64,000 bases of DNA from Bacillus sp. FJAT-28004 (GCF_001280845.1 NZ_LGHP01000001.1:4878665-4942664); one strand, 5' to 3'. Counted from the first letter of the stretch, positions 50,795-60,628 are shown. Translations and numbers: made by a program. The notes: generated by a model not told the origin, from the sequence alone.

Positions 50795-52102
50795 ATGACG
50801 GAACCTATTGATTCGAATCAAAGTGAGAGCAATCCAAAAATAGATGCAAAAAAAATCAGCCGCAGAGATTTACTGCGGCTGGCTGGCGTTGGTGGAGCAG
50901 GACTGCTGCTTGGGGCAGCAGGAGTTGGCGGATTGTTTTCCACGCAGGAGCGTAGTGCAGCTAAGCCTGCTTCGAAGCTAGTCAAAGCAGATAAGGACCA
51001 AATCGTCAGCTTTTATGGAGAGAATCAGGCTGGCATCACGACGCCGGCACAAGATTTTATCTTATTCGCTGCCTTTGATTTAACAGCAAGTACGCTGGAT
51101 GAGGTGCGCAAGTTATTTCAAGCGTGGACGAGTGCTGCAGCTTCGATGACAAGTGGTGAGATGCTCGGTAAGGCCAACGACAATTTAAACCTTCCGCCAT
51201 CCGATACTGGAGAAGCAGAAGGACTATTGCCTTCACGCACGACTATTACTTTCGGTGTGGGGCCGTCTTTCTTTGATGCCAGATATGGATTAGCTGGCAA
51301 GAAGCCGGCTGCGCTTGCAGATATGCCTGCTTTTGGAGGTGACGAGCTGCGTGAAGAATGGTCTGGGGGCGATGTTGGGGTTCAAGTGAATGCCAATGAT
51401 ATGCAGATTGCCTTCCATGCGATACGCAACTTGGCTCGAATCGCTAGAGGGAAAGCGGTACTGCGATGGACGCAGGAAGGCTTCCAGCGTACGAGCGGAG
51501 CTGATCCTGCGAGTGCTACGCCTCGCAACCTGATGGGCTTTAAGGATGGAACAGGCAACCCAGACGTTAATGATGATGGTGAAATGAACAAGGTTGTATG
51601 GGCAGCAGCAGCTGACGGCACGCCATGGATGGATAAAGGCAGCTATATGGTCGTTAGGCGCATACGGATACGCATTGAGGTGTGGGATCGTTCGACGCTT
51701 GGGGATCAAGAGACGACTTTCGGGCGGCATCGGGACAGCGGGGCCCCGCTTGGCGGAGCTCATGAGTTCGATAAGCTCGATTTGGAGAAGAAGGACGAGA
51801 AGGGTAAGCCTTTGCTTCCGATGAATTCGCATGTGCGTCTAGCCCATGGAGATGGCTCGGTAAAAATATTGCGCCGCTCCTACTCGTATTCGAGCGGAAT
51901 CGATCATAAAACTGGACAATTGGATGCCGGGTTGTTGTTTATTTGTTTTAACCGGGATTCACGTAAACAGTTTATCCCGATGCAGACGAAGCTCGGGCAA
52001 AGTGATCTTATGAACGAGTATGTCGTTCATACGGGCAGTGCGATGTTTGCATGTTTTCCCGGTGTGCGTGAAGGCGGGTATATCGGAGAAACGTTATTTT
52101 AA
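50795..52102 (+). CDS. efeB: Dyp-type heme peroxidase / deferrochelatase EfeB
   Basis: The 435-residue Tat-exported peroxidase has the twin-arginine signal SRRDLLRLAG at about 22-31 followed by a hydrophobic stretch. It has the Dyp motif GFKDGTGNP in the middle, with the distal Asp, and a later FHRDSGAPLGG-like region and HVRLAHGDGS. In the efe system it oxidises ferrous iron or removes iron from heme for the permease. ATG 50795, with GGAGG upstream, is preferred over 50741, which overlaps efeO. Confidence 0.94.
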   Translation: MTEPIDSNQSESNPKIDAKKISRRDLLRLAGVGGAGLLLGAAGVGGLFSTQERSAAKPASKLVKADKDQIVSFYGENQAGITTPAQDFILFAAFDLTASTLDEVRKLFQAWTSAAASMTSGEMLGKANDNLNLPPSDTGEAEGLLPSRTTITFGVGPSFFDARYGLAGKKPAALADMPAFGGDELREEWSGGDVGVQVNANDMQIAFHAIRNLARIARGKAVLRWTQEGFQRTSGADPASATPRNLMGFKDGTGNPDVNDDGEMNKVVWAAAADGTPWMDKGSYMVVRRIRIRIEVWDRSTLGDQETTFGRHRDSGAPLGGAHEFDKLDLEKKDEKGKPLLPMNSHVRLAHGDGSVKILRRSYSYSSGIDHKTGQLDAGLLFICFNRDSRKQFIPMQTKLGQSDLMNEYVVHTGSAMFACFPGVREGGYIGETLF

Positions 52103-52162
52103 ATAAATAAGGCAATGGGCTGGGAAGAAAATAGCTCTTGATGATGAAAGGGGCGGACGTCT

Positions 52163-53971
52163 ATGTTCGCACAACGCGGCAGATTGAAACAACGGGTTAT
52201 TCGTTTCGTTTCTGTTTTTGTACTGTTGATCATAATGTTAGGCAACAGCGGAATATATACATTTGCTGAGGGTGATCAAGCCGCTGAGCTGGATCGTTTG
52301 CTTCCACTCGTTGGCGGTGCTCTTGTTGAAGCAGGCCAAGGAAAGTGGAAGGAAGCGGCGGCTCATATTGATGATGCGTCGGCTAAGTGGAAGCAGCTTA
52401 AACCTGCGGCAACGAAGGAATCGGCAGCAGTGGACTCTGCAATTGCGGGAGCTGTAAAAGCGTTAACTGCACCGGAAAACGATTCTGACGCTGCCAAAGC
52501 TACATTATCTACACTAGCGAAGGCACTCAATAAGTACGTGAAGAGCGTTCAAGATGCACCTTCTGAGCTATCAGGTCAAGATGCAGCAGTCAGCATTCTT
52601 CCTTTAGTAGAGAAGCTGCTTGTAAGCATCCAAGCTGGCGACTGGGAAAAGGCGTATGGCGAATACCGTGAGATGAATAAGAGCTGGCTTAAAATCGAGC
52701 CGGCAGTTCGAGCGGATAATTTCAACGTATACAGCGGCTTGGAAACGAAAATGAGCATGCTGCGCATCGCTGTTCAAGCTGATCCTCCACGAGCTGAGCA
52801 AGCAGAGACGGAGGCTCAAGCTCTCATTCAGCTTATTGAACAATATCGCGACGGAAAAGTAGCAGCATTGGCGAAGGAGTCTGGTTTAACGGTAGCGGAT
52901 GCTGTCGATATTCTTAATCAGGCATTAAATGACGTTCAGCAGGGTCATTATCCAGAAGCGGCCGGACAGATGGAAGCTTTTATCGTGCAGTGGCCTGCTA
53001 TTGAAGGCGTTGTTGCCCTGCGATCGGCTGCTATATATAGCAGTATGGAGATTGGAATGGCTGAGGCAGGCGGGTATTTGCTCTCCGATCCTCCAGCGGC
53101 AGATAAGGCAGAGAAGCTCATTGCCGAAATGCTTGGACAGCTGGAACCGATGATGCAGGACACTCGTTATACCGCATGGGATGCGGGGATGATCTTGCTT
53201 CGCGAGGGGCTTGAAGCAATCCTTGTATTATCTGCTTTACTTGCATACTTGCAGCGTACCGGCAATCAAGATAAGCGCAAGTGGGTATGGTCTGGCGTAT
53301 GGGTGGGTTTATTGCTAAGCGGCATTATGGCTGTTGTGCTAACCTATGCCATTGCTCAGGTCGCAGCTGGAAGTGCGCGTGAGTCGATTGAAGGGATTGC
53401 TGGCTTGCTTTCCGTTGTTCTTATGATTACAGTTGGCAATTGGCTGCACAACAAGTCCAATGTGAACAATTGGAATCAATACATTGATAAGCAAATGGGC
53501 AGCGCGCTCGCACGAGGCAGCTTATGGTCGCTGTTTGCTGTTTCGGGACTCGCGATCTTTCGCGAAGGTGCGGAGACGACGATTTTTTATGTCGGGATGG
53601 CGCCTTCTATCGATCCGCTTCAACTGGCGCTTGGATTCGGGGTAACCTTCATCCTATTGATTGCGCTCGGATTCGCGATTATTAAATTCAGCACGAAGCT
53701 GCCAGTGCGGCCATTTTTCCTTGTCGCATCAGCTTTAATCTATTATCTTGTTGTTCGTTTTCTTGGCGAGAGCATTCATTCCTTACAGGTATCAGGGTGG
53801 GTGCCGTCACATACAGCATCAGGAATGCCGACCATTGGGGCGTTAGGTGTTTATCCGACTTGGGAAACTACACTGCCTCAGTTAGCCGTATTAGCATTTA
53901 TTATTGTAAAGGTAATTTTAACGCAGCTGCGAAAAACGACTTCAACTGGAAAATCAGCAGAAGCCAAATAA
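52163..53971 (+). CDS. efeU: FTR1-type iron permease EfeU with extended N-terminal domain
   Basis: The 602-residue protein has a signal peptide (about 1-34) and a ~300-residue extracytoplasmic region made of repeated helical segments (each with a pattern like ...AGDWEKAYGEYREMNKSW...). The FTR1 permease of seven membrane helices follows from about 340. The iron-binding REGLEA (near 348) and REGAET (near 464) motifs are both present. The N-terminal extension is typical of Firmicute EfeU proteins. It is the last gene of the operon. Confidence 0.93.
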   Translation: MFAQRGRLKQRVIRFVSVFVLLIIMLGNSGIYTFAEGDQAAELDRLLPLVGGALVEAGQGKWKEAAAHIDDASAKWKQLKPAATKESAAVDSAIAGAVKALTAPENDSDAAKATLSTLAKALNKYVKSVQDAPSELSGQDAAVSILPLVEKLLVSIQAGDWEKAYGEYREMNKSWLKIEPAVRADNFNVYSGLETKMSMLRIAVQADPPRAEQAETEAQALIQLIEQYRDGKVAALAKESGLTVADAVDILNQALNDVQQGHYPEAAGQMEAFIVQWPAIEGVVALRSAAIYSSMEIGMAEAGGYLLSDPPAADKAEKLIAEMLGQLEPMMQDTRYTAWDAGMILLREGLEAILVLSALLAYLQRTGNQDKRKWVWSGVWVGLLLSGIMAVVLTYAIAQVAAGSARESIEGIAGLLSVVLMITVGNWLHNKSNVNNWNQYIDKQMGSALARGSLWSLFAVSGLAIFREGAETTIFYVGMAPSIDPLQLALGFGVTFILLIALGFAIIKFSTKLPVRPFFLVASALIYYLVVRFLGESIHSLQVSGWVPSHTASGMPTIGALGVYPTWETTLPQLAVLAFIIVKVILTQLRKTTSTGKSAEAK

Positions 53972-53981
53972 CGATGCAATA

Positions 53982-54014
53982 GCGGGTGTCCTTAGGACGC
54001 CCGCCTTTTTTTTG
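53982..54014 (+). terminator. Terminator of the efe operon
   Basis: GCGGGTGTCC-TTA-GGACGCCCGC is followed by nine T. Confidence 0.93.
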
Positions 54015-54093
54015 ATTAATGCTTATTCACCGATCGCCAATAGGCGAATCGATTGCGTTTGTGGTATGATTTTTGGAAAAGGGAGGAATCGGT

Positions 54094-54423
54094 ATGAAAG
54101 GACCGGGAATGCTGATTTCCGCATTAATATTCGCGCTTCTTATTGCAATATTTGCTGTGATCAATATCGATTCGGTACAAGTGAACTTTTTATTTACGAA
54201 GGCAACCCTACCGCTCATTCTTGTCATATTGGGATCGACATTGCTTGGAGGCTTAACTGTAGGGCTGCTGGGCATGATTCGTCAGATACGCTTGCAGCGG
54301 ACAGTCAGATCTTTAGAGAAGCAGCTTGCTGAACTCTCAACCGAGGCGGAGCTCCTTGGTTTATCCAAGGCAACGATCCGCACGGAGCCGAAGGAAGAGG
54401 CGGAAGTTCCACAAAAGGAATAA
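54094..54423 (+). CDS. LapA-domain small membrane protein
   Basis: The 109-residue protein has two membrane helices (about 3-25 and 41-66) joined by a short loop with FLFTKATLPLIL, and then a coiled-coil tail (RTVRSLEKQLAELSTEAELL). This matches the LapA/DUF1049 family, membrane proteins of poorly known function. ATG 54094 follows GGGAGG. The methyltransferase gene follows after 27 bases. Confidence 0.88.
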   Translation: MKGPGMLISALIFALLIAIFAVINIDSVQVNFLFTKATLPLILVILGSTLLGGLTVGLLGMIRQIRLQRTVRSLEKQLAELSTEAELLGLSKATIRTEPKEEAEVPQKE

Positions 54424-54450
54424 TTTATTTAACAGATCGTGAGGCCATTA

Positions 54451-55368
54451 ATGTTTATTTATACGTATGCATGCCATGAGGATGAAGCAGCTTTATGTGA
54501 GCTTGAGCTACAAACCTTATTAGGCGAGAAGCCGAAACAAGGAGTTGTCAGCAGCACGTATAGGCTATCGGTTGATCGCAGTCCTTTCGTGAAACGGCGT
54601 ATAGCAGTCATGCTCGAAGCTAACAGTATGGAAGAATTGATTGTTATGTTACCGTCAATTGAATTAGGCGGGAATACGTTCAAGGTTGTTTATACACAAG
54701 GCGATGAGTCCTTCACCTTCGATGAGCAAAGACAACTCGAGCGAGCTGCCGGCGCGGTCATTCACGGCAAAGCGGATATGCGCAAAGCGGAGCAATGGTT
54801 TGGCTTAATGAAGCTGAACGGACGCTGGTACTTTGGACCGATGGAGGAGAACGGCGCTATATGGCTTAAACATCAGAATAAGCCGCAAAATTATTCGACT
54901 GCACTGCCTACGAGAGCAGCACGGGCGATCGTGAATCTTGCTGCTGGGCAAGCGGCAGAACAGCTTAAGCTTATTGATCCATGTTGCGGGATGGGAACCG
55001 TTCTTATTGAAGGCATGTCGATGGGCTTAGACATCGAAGGCATGGACATCAACCCGCTTGCTGTGAGGGGCGCGCGCGTGAATCTTGCTCATTTTGGTTA
55101 TCCAGACCGGGTAAGACTAGGTGATATGCGCCTTCTCGAGGATCATTACGATGTTGCAATTGTGGATATGCCTTACAATTTATGCTCTGTCTTGCCAGAA
55201 CGCGAGCAGCTTGTTATGCTTGAGAGTGTAAGAAGGTGGGCGACGCGAGCGGTTATTGTCACGACTGATCCAATCATGAGGCAATTAGAGCTGGCATCTT
55301 GGAGGATCATAAAAAGCACAACCCTGAGCAAAGCCTCTTTTACCAGATATATAAGTGTAGTAGAATAA
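54451..55368 (+). CDS. Putative RNA methyltransferase (TRM11/TrmN-like)
   Basis: The 305-residue protein has an N-terminal THUMP-like region and a SAM methyltransferase domain with DPCCGMGTVLIEG near 176-188, GMDINPLAVRGARVN and the catalytic-loop motif DMPYNL near 236. D/N-PPY-type loops mark amino-methyltransferases; this family acts on tRNA or rRNA. The first proline of the loop is replaced by methionine, a frequent variant. GTGAGG precedes ATG 54451. Confidence 0.85.
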   Translation: MFIYTYACHEDEAALCELELQTLLGEKPKQGVVSSTYRLSVDRSPFVKRRIAVMLEANSMEELIVMLPSIELGGNTFKVVYTQGDESFTFDEQRQLERAAGAVIHGKADMRKAEQWFGLMKLNGRWYFGPMEENGAIWLKHQNKPQNYSTALPTRAARAIVNLAAGQAAEQLKLIDPCCGMGTVLIEGMSMGLDIEGMDINPLAVRGARVNLAHFGYPDRVRLGDMRLLEDHYDVAIVDMPYNLCSVLPEREQLVMLESVRRWATRAVIVTTDPIMRQLELASWRIIKSTTLSKASFTRYISVVE

Positions 55369-55400
55369 GAACTATGTAGCGCATGAAACGAGGTGAACCT

Positions 55401-55604
55401 ATGTCTACAATCGAACAAAACGAATCCCAAGAGGAGCCTAAGAAGCTGACTCAAGCGGAGAAAGCGAAGCAATTGCTCGCTCAGAAGAAACAAGCGAAAG
55501 CTGGAGGAGCTCCGGGCCAATCGCATCTTTCTACGGGGACGCAGGCACTGAAGAGCCAGAACACGAAGAAAGTCAACAATCAGCGTAAAAAAATGGGTGT
55601 GTAG
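55401..55604 (+). CDS. Small hydrophilic conserved-type protein
   Basis: The 67-residue protein is rich in Lys, Gln and Glu (SQEEPKKLTQAEKAKQLLAQ...), with a basic tail (NTKKVNNQRKKMGV). It has no membrane segment and I recognise no named family. A good GAGGTG ribosome binding site at ATG 55401, tight spacing after the methyltransferase and a terminator after it support that it is real. The charge suggests nucleic acid contact, which is speculation. Confidence 0.75.
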   Translation: MSTIEQNESQEEPKKLTQAEKAKQLLAQKKQAKAGGAPGQSHLSTGTQALKSQNTKKVNNQRKKMGV

Positions 55605-55652
55605 CTTTGGGCTTCAACTTTATTTTTTGAATGCAGAAATAGCAACAATGAG

Positions 55653-55685
55653 GAACGCCAGCTGGTAACAGCTAGGCGTTTTTCT
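55653..55685 (+). terminator. Terminator after the small basic protein
   Basis: AACGCCAGCTG-GTAA-CAGCTAGGCGTT is followed by TTTC. Confidence 0.88.
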
Positions 55686-55871
55686 TATATAATGATATAA
55701 GAAGCGGAGAAGCGAGCTCGAAGGTTGATGTCTAAAATGGACGGAAATAACAGCAATAGGCGAGAATGAATCAATCGACTATCCCGCATAATGAATATAC
55801 AACGATGATTTAGAAAAAATATTAATACATGATAATGAATGACGTTTAAGTTAATTACGGAGGGATTCGTT

Positions 55872-56567
55872 ATGACGGCGACCAAACCATCACGAATGAG
55901 TATCTATTTGCTTGCCGGTGTCGCAACATCCAATAGCATTTTTACGGAATGTAAAGTTAAGCTGGAACAAATGTTTCAATCCGACGGTGTCGAACCAGTC
56001 ATCCACGTCATATTTCCATATGGCGATGCCAGTCGCAGCTTGGTTAGACAAGTGCTTGAGGTGAAGAGTGATTTGTCCAACCGTTTAACGGCTGGTCGGA
56101 TCGGTGGGCAACATGCGCTTGAGAAAATTAAGCAGACGATGAGCAGCGAGCGTTTACTGCTAATTGGACATAGCGGAGGCGGTGCAGCTGCTTATCAAGC
56201 GGCAAAAATGCTTTATGAACAAGATAAAGTCGAGGATTTTCGAATCGTACAAGTCGGATCACCAAGAACTCCGATCGAACCAAAACTGCAGGAGAAAGTA
56301 AGTTATTTTCATTCCATTGACAGCTTAGGCAAGCTCAATGATCCGATTAGCCGAATCGGGACATGGGGTGGATGGAACATAAGCAAATACGCGATGCCAA
56401 AGTGGAATCGCATGAAGTATGCTCCTGGTTATGTTGAAGGGATACCTACTGTGGGCGGGCATGCGGATTATTTCCGCCATACGGAGGACTTTAGCGACCA
56501 AGAGGCTGTTTGCAATCTCGACAAAACAGTGGATCGCGTGCGGGGTTGGTTGAAAGGGTGGGTCTGA
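55872..56567 (+). CDS. Alpha/beta hydrolase, lipase-like
   Basis: The 231-residue protein has the nucleophile motif LLIGHSGGGAAAYQAAK near 98-114 and a C-terminal histidine region (GGHADYF). No signal peptide is visible. It is probably an esterase or lipase of unknown substrate. GGAGGG precedes ATG 55872. Confidence 0.85.
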   Translation: MTATKPSRMSIYLLAGVATSNSIFTECKVKLEQMFQSDGVEPVIHVIFPYGDASRSLVRQVLEVKSDLSNRLTAGRIGGQHALEKIKQTMSSERLLLIGHSGGGAAAYQAAKMLYEQDKVEDFRIVQVGSPRTPIEPKLQEKVSYFHSIDSLGKLNDPISRIGTWGGWNISKYAMPKWNRMKYAPGYVEGIPTVGGHADYFRHTEDFSDQEAVCNLDKTVDRVRGWLKGWV

Positions 56568-56648
56568 TCCTATACACTAAGGTTAGAGTAAGCAATAGCT
56601 TGTCATTTTTTAGGGCGAGGGGCTTACGACTTAGGAGGTGAAGGACCC

Positions 56649-57296
56649 ATGGCGAACACTCATACGTATACAAAGAAGGAAGAGATTGCGAATGCCATCA
56701 CACATGGGATTGGGGCTGTACTCAGCATTGCGGCGCTTGTCGTGTTGATTGTATTCGCGGCAACGAAAGGAACAGCCTTTCATGTTGTCAGCTTTACTAT
56801 ATATGGATCAGCCATGTTGCTGCTATACGCGGCTTCCACGCTCGTTCACAGCTTTCCAGAGGGAAAAGCGAAGCGGGTATTTGAGTCACTGGATCATTCG
56901 TTTATTTATGTCTTTATAGCAGGTACTTATACTCCGATTCTGTTCCATATTGTGCAAGGTACGCTTGGATGGGTGTTGTTTGGCGTCGTTTGGGGAGCGG
57001 CCTTAGTCGGCGTAGCGTTCAAAGCTTTTTTTGCATCAAAATTTCTATTCACATCAACGATCATATACATCGCAATGGGATGGATAATCGTGCTGGCATG
57101 GAAGCCGCTCACAACACATCTAGCTCCAGGCGGGGTGCAGCTGCTCGTGACAGGAGGATTACTGTATACGTTCGGCACGGTATTCTATATGTGGCGCGCT
57201 TTTCCTTACCATCATGCAGTGTGGCATCTGTTTGTACTTGGCGGTTCAATCGTCCATTTCTTCGCCATATTGCTGTATGTTCTTCCGGCGAAATAA
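56649..57296 (+). CDS. Hemolysin III / PAQR family membrane protein
   Basis: The 215-residue protein has seven membrane helices and the PAQR markers: EEIANAITHGIGAVLS at the N-terminus, the STLVHSF and LDHSFIYVFIAGTYTP segments, and the C-terminal WHLFVLGGSIVHFF. The His, Asp and Ser residues proposed to bind zinc are in place. Bacterial members are linked to membrane lipid homeostasis; a true haemolytic role is not implied. AGGAGGTG precedes ATG 56649. Confidence 0.93.
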   Translation: MANTHTYTKKEEIANAITHGIGAVLSIAALVVLIVFAATKGTAFHVVSFTIYGSAMLLLYAASTLVHSFPEGKAKRVFESLDHSFIYVFIAGTYTPILFHIVQGTLGWVLFGVVWGAALVGVAFKAFFASKFLFTSTIIYIAMGWIIVLAWKPLTTHLAPGGVQLLVTGGLLYTFGTVFYMWRAFPYHHAVWHLFVLGGSIVHFFAILLYVLPAK

Positions 57297-57318
57297 CAAT
57301 TTTATTTTGGACATAGAG

Positions 57319-57376
57319 AAGCAAATCTTACTCGCATGATGCAAGCTGTGCGGGAGATGAGATTTGCTTTTTTTGT
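57319..57376 (+). terminator. Terminator after the hemolysin III gene
   Basis: AAGCAAATCT and AGATTTGCTT enclose a long loop with secondary pairing and are followed by seven T. Confidence 0.75.
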
Positions 57377-57392
57377 TTGAGAGACATGAGAT

Positions 57393-58208
57393 TTAGACCT
57401 CGATTACTGGACACCAGCCTGGCGGTTCCGCACAAATGGATAATGCAAATTCTGGGTCTTCTTGGACAAGGTCAGCGAAATAGCTCGATAAAATATGATT
57501 GCCAGAAACAGAGCCCAGGCGGAACGAACGCTTAACCTCTCCCTTTACGTGCATATAGTAGTAGGTTTGTTTGGTCTTTGGCGATTGATAAACGAGTGGA
57601 GGAAGATGGGGGACGATATCAAATTCATTTTGAAATCGCCAGTGTGTACCAACCGTTGCGTTATAGACGCTGACAAACTTGGGATCACCAACTCTGGGTG
57701 CTCCATACGTATATACAATCGGAGCAGTAAAAACGGTATTGTTCGCCAAATCGATTGCAGCAAGCGTTGCAAGTGCACCGCCAAGGCTATGGCCAGTAAT
57801 AAACAGCGGTTTATCGGGAGGAAGCTGGTTTACAATTTCAATAATTTGAGTACGAGCGGACATATAGATGTCGGTAAACCCCTTATGAGTGAGACCGACA
57901 TTTTTGACAGGTCGATAAGCTGTTTGCTGAGCTATAAGATCGGATACCCAATCAACAGCAGAGCCGCTGCCACGAAAAGCAAGCACGGACGCAAGTTCCG
58001 ATGTTAAAACAAAGCCGAATCGCTCATCGCTGTCATCATAAGCTTTTGCTTTAAATTCACTTACTAAGCTGTATGTTCTTGGTACAAGAAACAGTCCGTC
58101 CTTGTTATTGTATTGCATGTACGTTTGACCGCAAACTGCAGCCAAGAACAAAGCAGTTCGAAGATCGAGATCCTGCGTGGTTAACGTGCTTCTCGCATTT
58201 GCTGTCAT
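57393..58208 (-). CDS. Lipase family protein (class 3)
   Basis: The 271-residue protein has the lipase class 3 fold: FRGSGSAVDWVSDL (oxyanion region), the nucleophile ITGHSLGGALATLAAIDL and the YGAPRVGD segment with the acid residue, then NEFDIVPHLPP near the catalytic histidine. No signal peptide is visible, so secretion is uncertain. ATG 58208 follows GGAGGG; the longer frame from 58229 has no ribosome binding site. Confidence 0.9.
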   Translation of the reverse strand: MTANARSTLTTQDLDLRTALFLAAVCGQTYMQYNNKDGLFLVPRTYSLVSEFKAKAYDDSDERFGFVLTSELASVLAFRGSGSAVDWVSDLIAQQTAYRPVKNVGLTHKGFTDIYMSARTQIIEIVNQLPPDKPLFITGHSLGGALATLAAIDLANNTVFTAPIVYTYGAPRVGDPKFVSVYNATVGTHWRFQNEFDIVPHLPPLVYQSPKTKQTYYYMHVKGEVKRSFRLGSVSGNHILSSYFADLVQEDPEFALSICAEPPGWCPVIEV

Positions 58209-58358
58209 AACATCCCTCCGCTCAAACAACTCCGGTTCTACCGATGTTTGTAATATATGATCAGCGGGGCGGATGGGTACCAGCGGAAAAAAATGGACTT
58301 CTCATGGCTCCTGCAAGTATAATCGGGGAATAAAGCCATTATGAAAGGGGATTCATAA

Positions 58359-59327
58359 ATGACTCTTCAAATAGGTATTGCAGGTACAGGATGGTTTGGC
58401 ATGATGCACGCTGAGAAGTTAGCCAAGCTTGCTGGCATCAAGGTAGCTGCTTTCTTAGCTACTAGCCAGCAAAAAGCGGATGCGGCAGCACAGCGGTTTG
58501 AAGGTGCACGCGGTTATGATTCGATACATAAAATGCTCGATGACCGCAAGCTCGATGCGGTGTATATTTGTGTACCGCCATTTGCACATGGTGAGATCGA
58601 GAAGGCATTGCTTGAAAGGAGCATTCCTTTTCTTGTAGAGAAGCCACTCGGAGTGGACGAGCAGCTGCCGTCTGAGATTTTGAAAGGGATCGAGGAGAAG
58701 AAGCTGATCACATCGGCTGGCTATCACTTCCGTTACATGGCCGGAACTGACCGCGCAAGGGAGCTCCTGCGTGAACGCACGACGTTAATGGCGCTTGGTT
58801 ATTGGATGGGCTCGATGCCGGGGGTAAGCTGGTGGCGCAAGTTGGAAGGATCAGGCGGTCAATTCGTTGAGCAGACGACGCATATCGTTGACTTGCTAAG
58901 GTATACGGTTGGTGAAGTAAGCGAGGTTTACGCAGCTTACGGTAATCGATATATGAGCGGAGCTGAAGAGGGTGTGACGGTTCCTGATGTAGGCACGGTT
59001 ACCTTGAAGCTGGCCAGTGGTGCCGTCGCTACGATTAGCAATACATGCGCCATTCCAGCTGGCGATCGTTCGGGTCTACATATTTATACGAACAAAGGCG
59101 TGTTGGAGCTTGGACATAGCGGGTTGATTGACATGGAAGCTGGCCGCAGGACGGAGTACTCTAACCGAACCGACCCTTATGTGCTGGAAAATGAAGCTTT
59201 TCTGCATGCGGTCCGAACAGGTGATGTTTCCCGAATTCGTTCAAGTTATGCGGATGCAGTACGAACACATCAAGTAACTATTGCTGCCAATGAATCTGCT
59301 CGTACTGGATTGCCAGTGAAGCTTTAG
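58359..59327 (+). CDS. Gfo/Idh/MocA family oxidoreductase
   Basis: The 322-residue protein has a Rossmann start (LQIGIAGTGWFGMMHAEKL), the VEKPLGVD lysine motif near 94-101, and GQFVEQTTHIVDLLRY carrying the conserved histidine. This is a normal active-type member. GAAAGGGG precedes ATG 58359. The substrate is unknown. Confidence 0.92.
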   Translation: MTLQIGIAGTGWFGMMHAEKLAKLAGIKVAAFLATSQQKADAAAQRFEGARGYDSIHKMLDDRKLDAVYICVPPFAHGEIEKALLERSIPFLVEKPLGVDEQLPSEILKGIEEKKLITSAGYHFRYMAGTDRARELLRERTTLMALGYWMGSMPGVSWWRKLEGSGGQFVEQTTHIVDLLRYTVGEVSEVYAAYGNRYMSGAEEGVTVPDVGTVTLKLASGAVATISNTCAIPAGDRSGLHIYTNKGVLELGHSGLIDMEAGRRTEYSNRTDPYVLENEAFLHAVRTGDVSRIRSSYADAVRTHQVTIAANESARTGLPVKL

Positions 59328-59342
59328 AAAACGAGGGTAAAA

Positions 59343-59390
59343 AAGAAAACCGTCCACGAAGATCATTGATCTTCGCGGACGGTTTTCTTA
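59343..59390 (+). terminator. Terminator after the oxidoreductase
   Basis: AGAAAACCGTCC and GGACGGTTTTCT, with inner CGAAGATC/GATCTTCG, form a very stable hairpin that ends in TTTTCTT. Confidence 0.93.
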
Positions 59391-59431
59391 TGATAAGCTT
59401 TATTTAAATAGAAATTTACAGCTGTCTTCAA

Positions 59432-60628
59432 TTATTGGCTTCGTTTTCTTTGGGAACGCGTCTGTGCTTGATGGGGTTCAGCAGAAGCGGAAGTATTCAC
59501 TGATGCTTGCTTTGAACGGCTGCTCTTGGAACGCTTGGAGCGCTTCGTCTTGATCACAGAATCGGTAGTGACGATCTCCTTCGGACTACGTCCATTTAGT
59601 AAATCGCCGGTCCAGCCCTTCTTCCAAAGCCATAAATACATGAAAATAGTAATGACGAAAATAAACGTCAGCATCGCCGTGAAACTCCATTTATTTTCTT
59701 TGAAGGGAAGGATCTCGAAGTTGACTCCCCATATACCGCCTATAATTGTAGCAGGCAGGAACAAGACGGTGAATATCGTGAGCGTCTTCATAATATCGTT
59801 GCCGCGAAAGTTAGATATGGCGTCGTCCATCGAGATTAGGGTGTCTATTTCCAGTGCGTAATGCTTCAGAAGCGCTTCGATTCTCTCCAGCTTATGCGAG
59901 ATGCGTTTAAAGCTGTCAGTCTCGGTGAGCTTATCCATGAATGCTTCTTGAGCAGCACTGTGCACTTCTCTAATTGGAATGAAGAGATGACTCCAATGGA
60001 GCAAATCATATCGTCTTTCAAAAATAGTGTCGATAAGACCGGTCCGATTCTCATTGCGCATCGTCGTTTCTAGTTCACCGAGCCTCTTCTCGAATCCGTC
60101 AAGTCCAGCGTGGAATGTTTCTAAAATAATGCTGAGCATAATAAATAACGCTTCAGGAGCTGATTCGCAGCTTTCGAACTTTGATGTATGTTCTACGGAT
60201 TGCAGCCGGAGTGGGATGCGCATATCTTCATGCATCGTCAGCAGTCGATTGTCCGTCAGCCAGAAGTGAAAGGGTTGAATATCTGCTTGGTCGTCTGAAA
60301 CTTGGAACATAAACGTGCCATATAGCAGCTTCTGCGAATGAGTCGCATCGCCTACCGATATATTATTTGTCCTTCTGTCAGCGCATTCATCAATCCAAAA
60401 AGCACATTCCGGAAATAGCTGCTTGAGCTCATCTCTTTGCTGTAAAACCGCTTCCTGCTCCTGTTTGGTAATGGCTTTAATGGTCTTTTGTCCTTCGCTC
60501 GAAGAAACGGTCTGCCTTTGTGCACCTTTCCTGCTTGGCAAGGGCTCATTCCTTACGGTTTGCTGCCTTGCTTGCTGCAGTACATGCCATTCCCATCCTG
60601 CGGGATAGCGAAGCATCCGATGAATCAT
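59432..60628 (-). CDS. CorA-like divalent cation transporter family protein
   Basis: The 398-residue protein has a large N-terminal cytosolic domain with long helices and two C-terminal membrane helices (about 288-308 and 322-342). The pore loop after the first helix reads GIWGVNFEILPF, i.e. GVN in place of the classic GMN. A basic tail rich in Ser, Lys and Arg closes it. CorA proteins form pentameric Mg2+ channels; GVN variants occur in related branches and may differ in selectivity. GGAGGC precedes ATG 60628. Confidence 0.9.
   Translation of the reverse strand: MIHRMLRYPAGWEWHVLQQARQQTVRNEPLPSRKGAQRQTVSSSEGQKTIKAITKQEQEAVLQQRDELKQLFPECAFWIDECADRRTNNISVGDATHSQKLLYGTFMFQVSDDQADIQPFHFWLTDNRLLTMHEDMRIPLRLQSVEHTSKFESCESAPEALFIMLSIILETFHAGLDGFEKRLGELETTMRNENRTGLIDTIFERRYDLLHWSHLFIPIREVHSAAQEAFMDKLTETDSFKRISHKLERIEALLKHYALEIDTLISMDDAISNFRGNDIMKTLTIFTVLFLPATIIGGIWGVNFEILPFKENKWSFTAMLTFIFVITIFMYLWLWKKGWTGDLLNGRSPKEIVTTDSVIKTKRSKRSKSSRSKQASVNTSASAEPHQAQTRSQRKRSQ

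Noticed and set aside
57495..58007. Open frame of 170 codons antisense to the class 3 lipase
   Set aside because: The opposite strand encodes an intact lipase with GHSLGG. This frame has no ribosome binding site.
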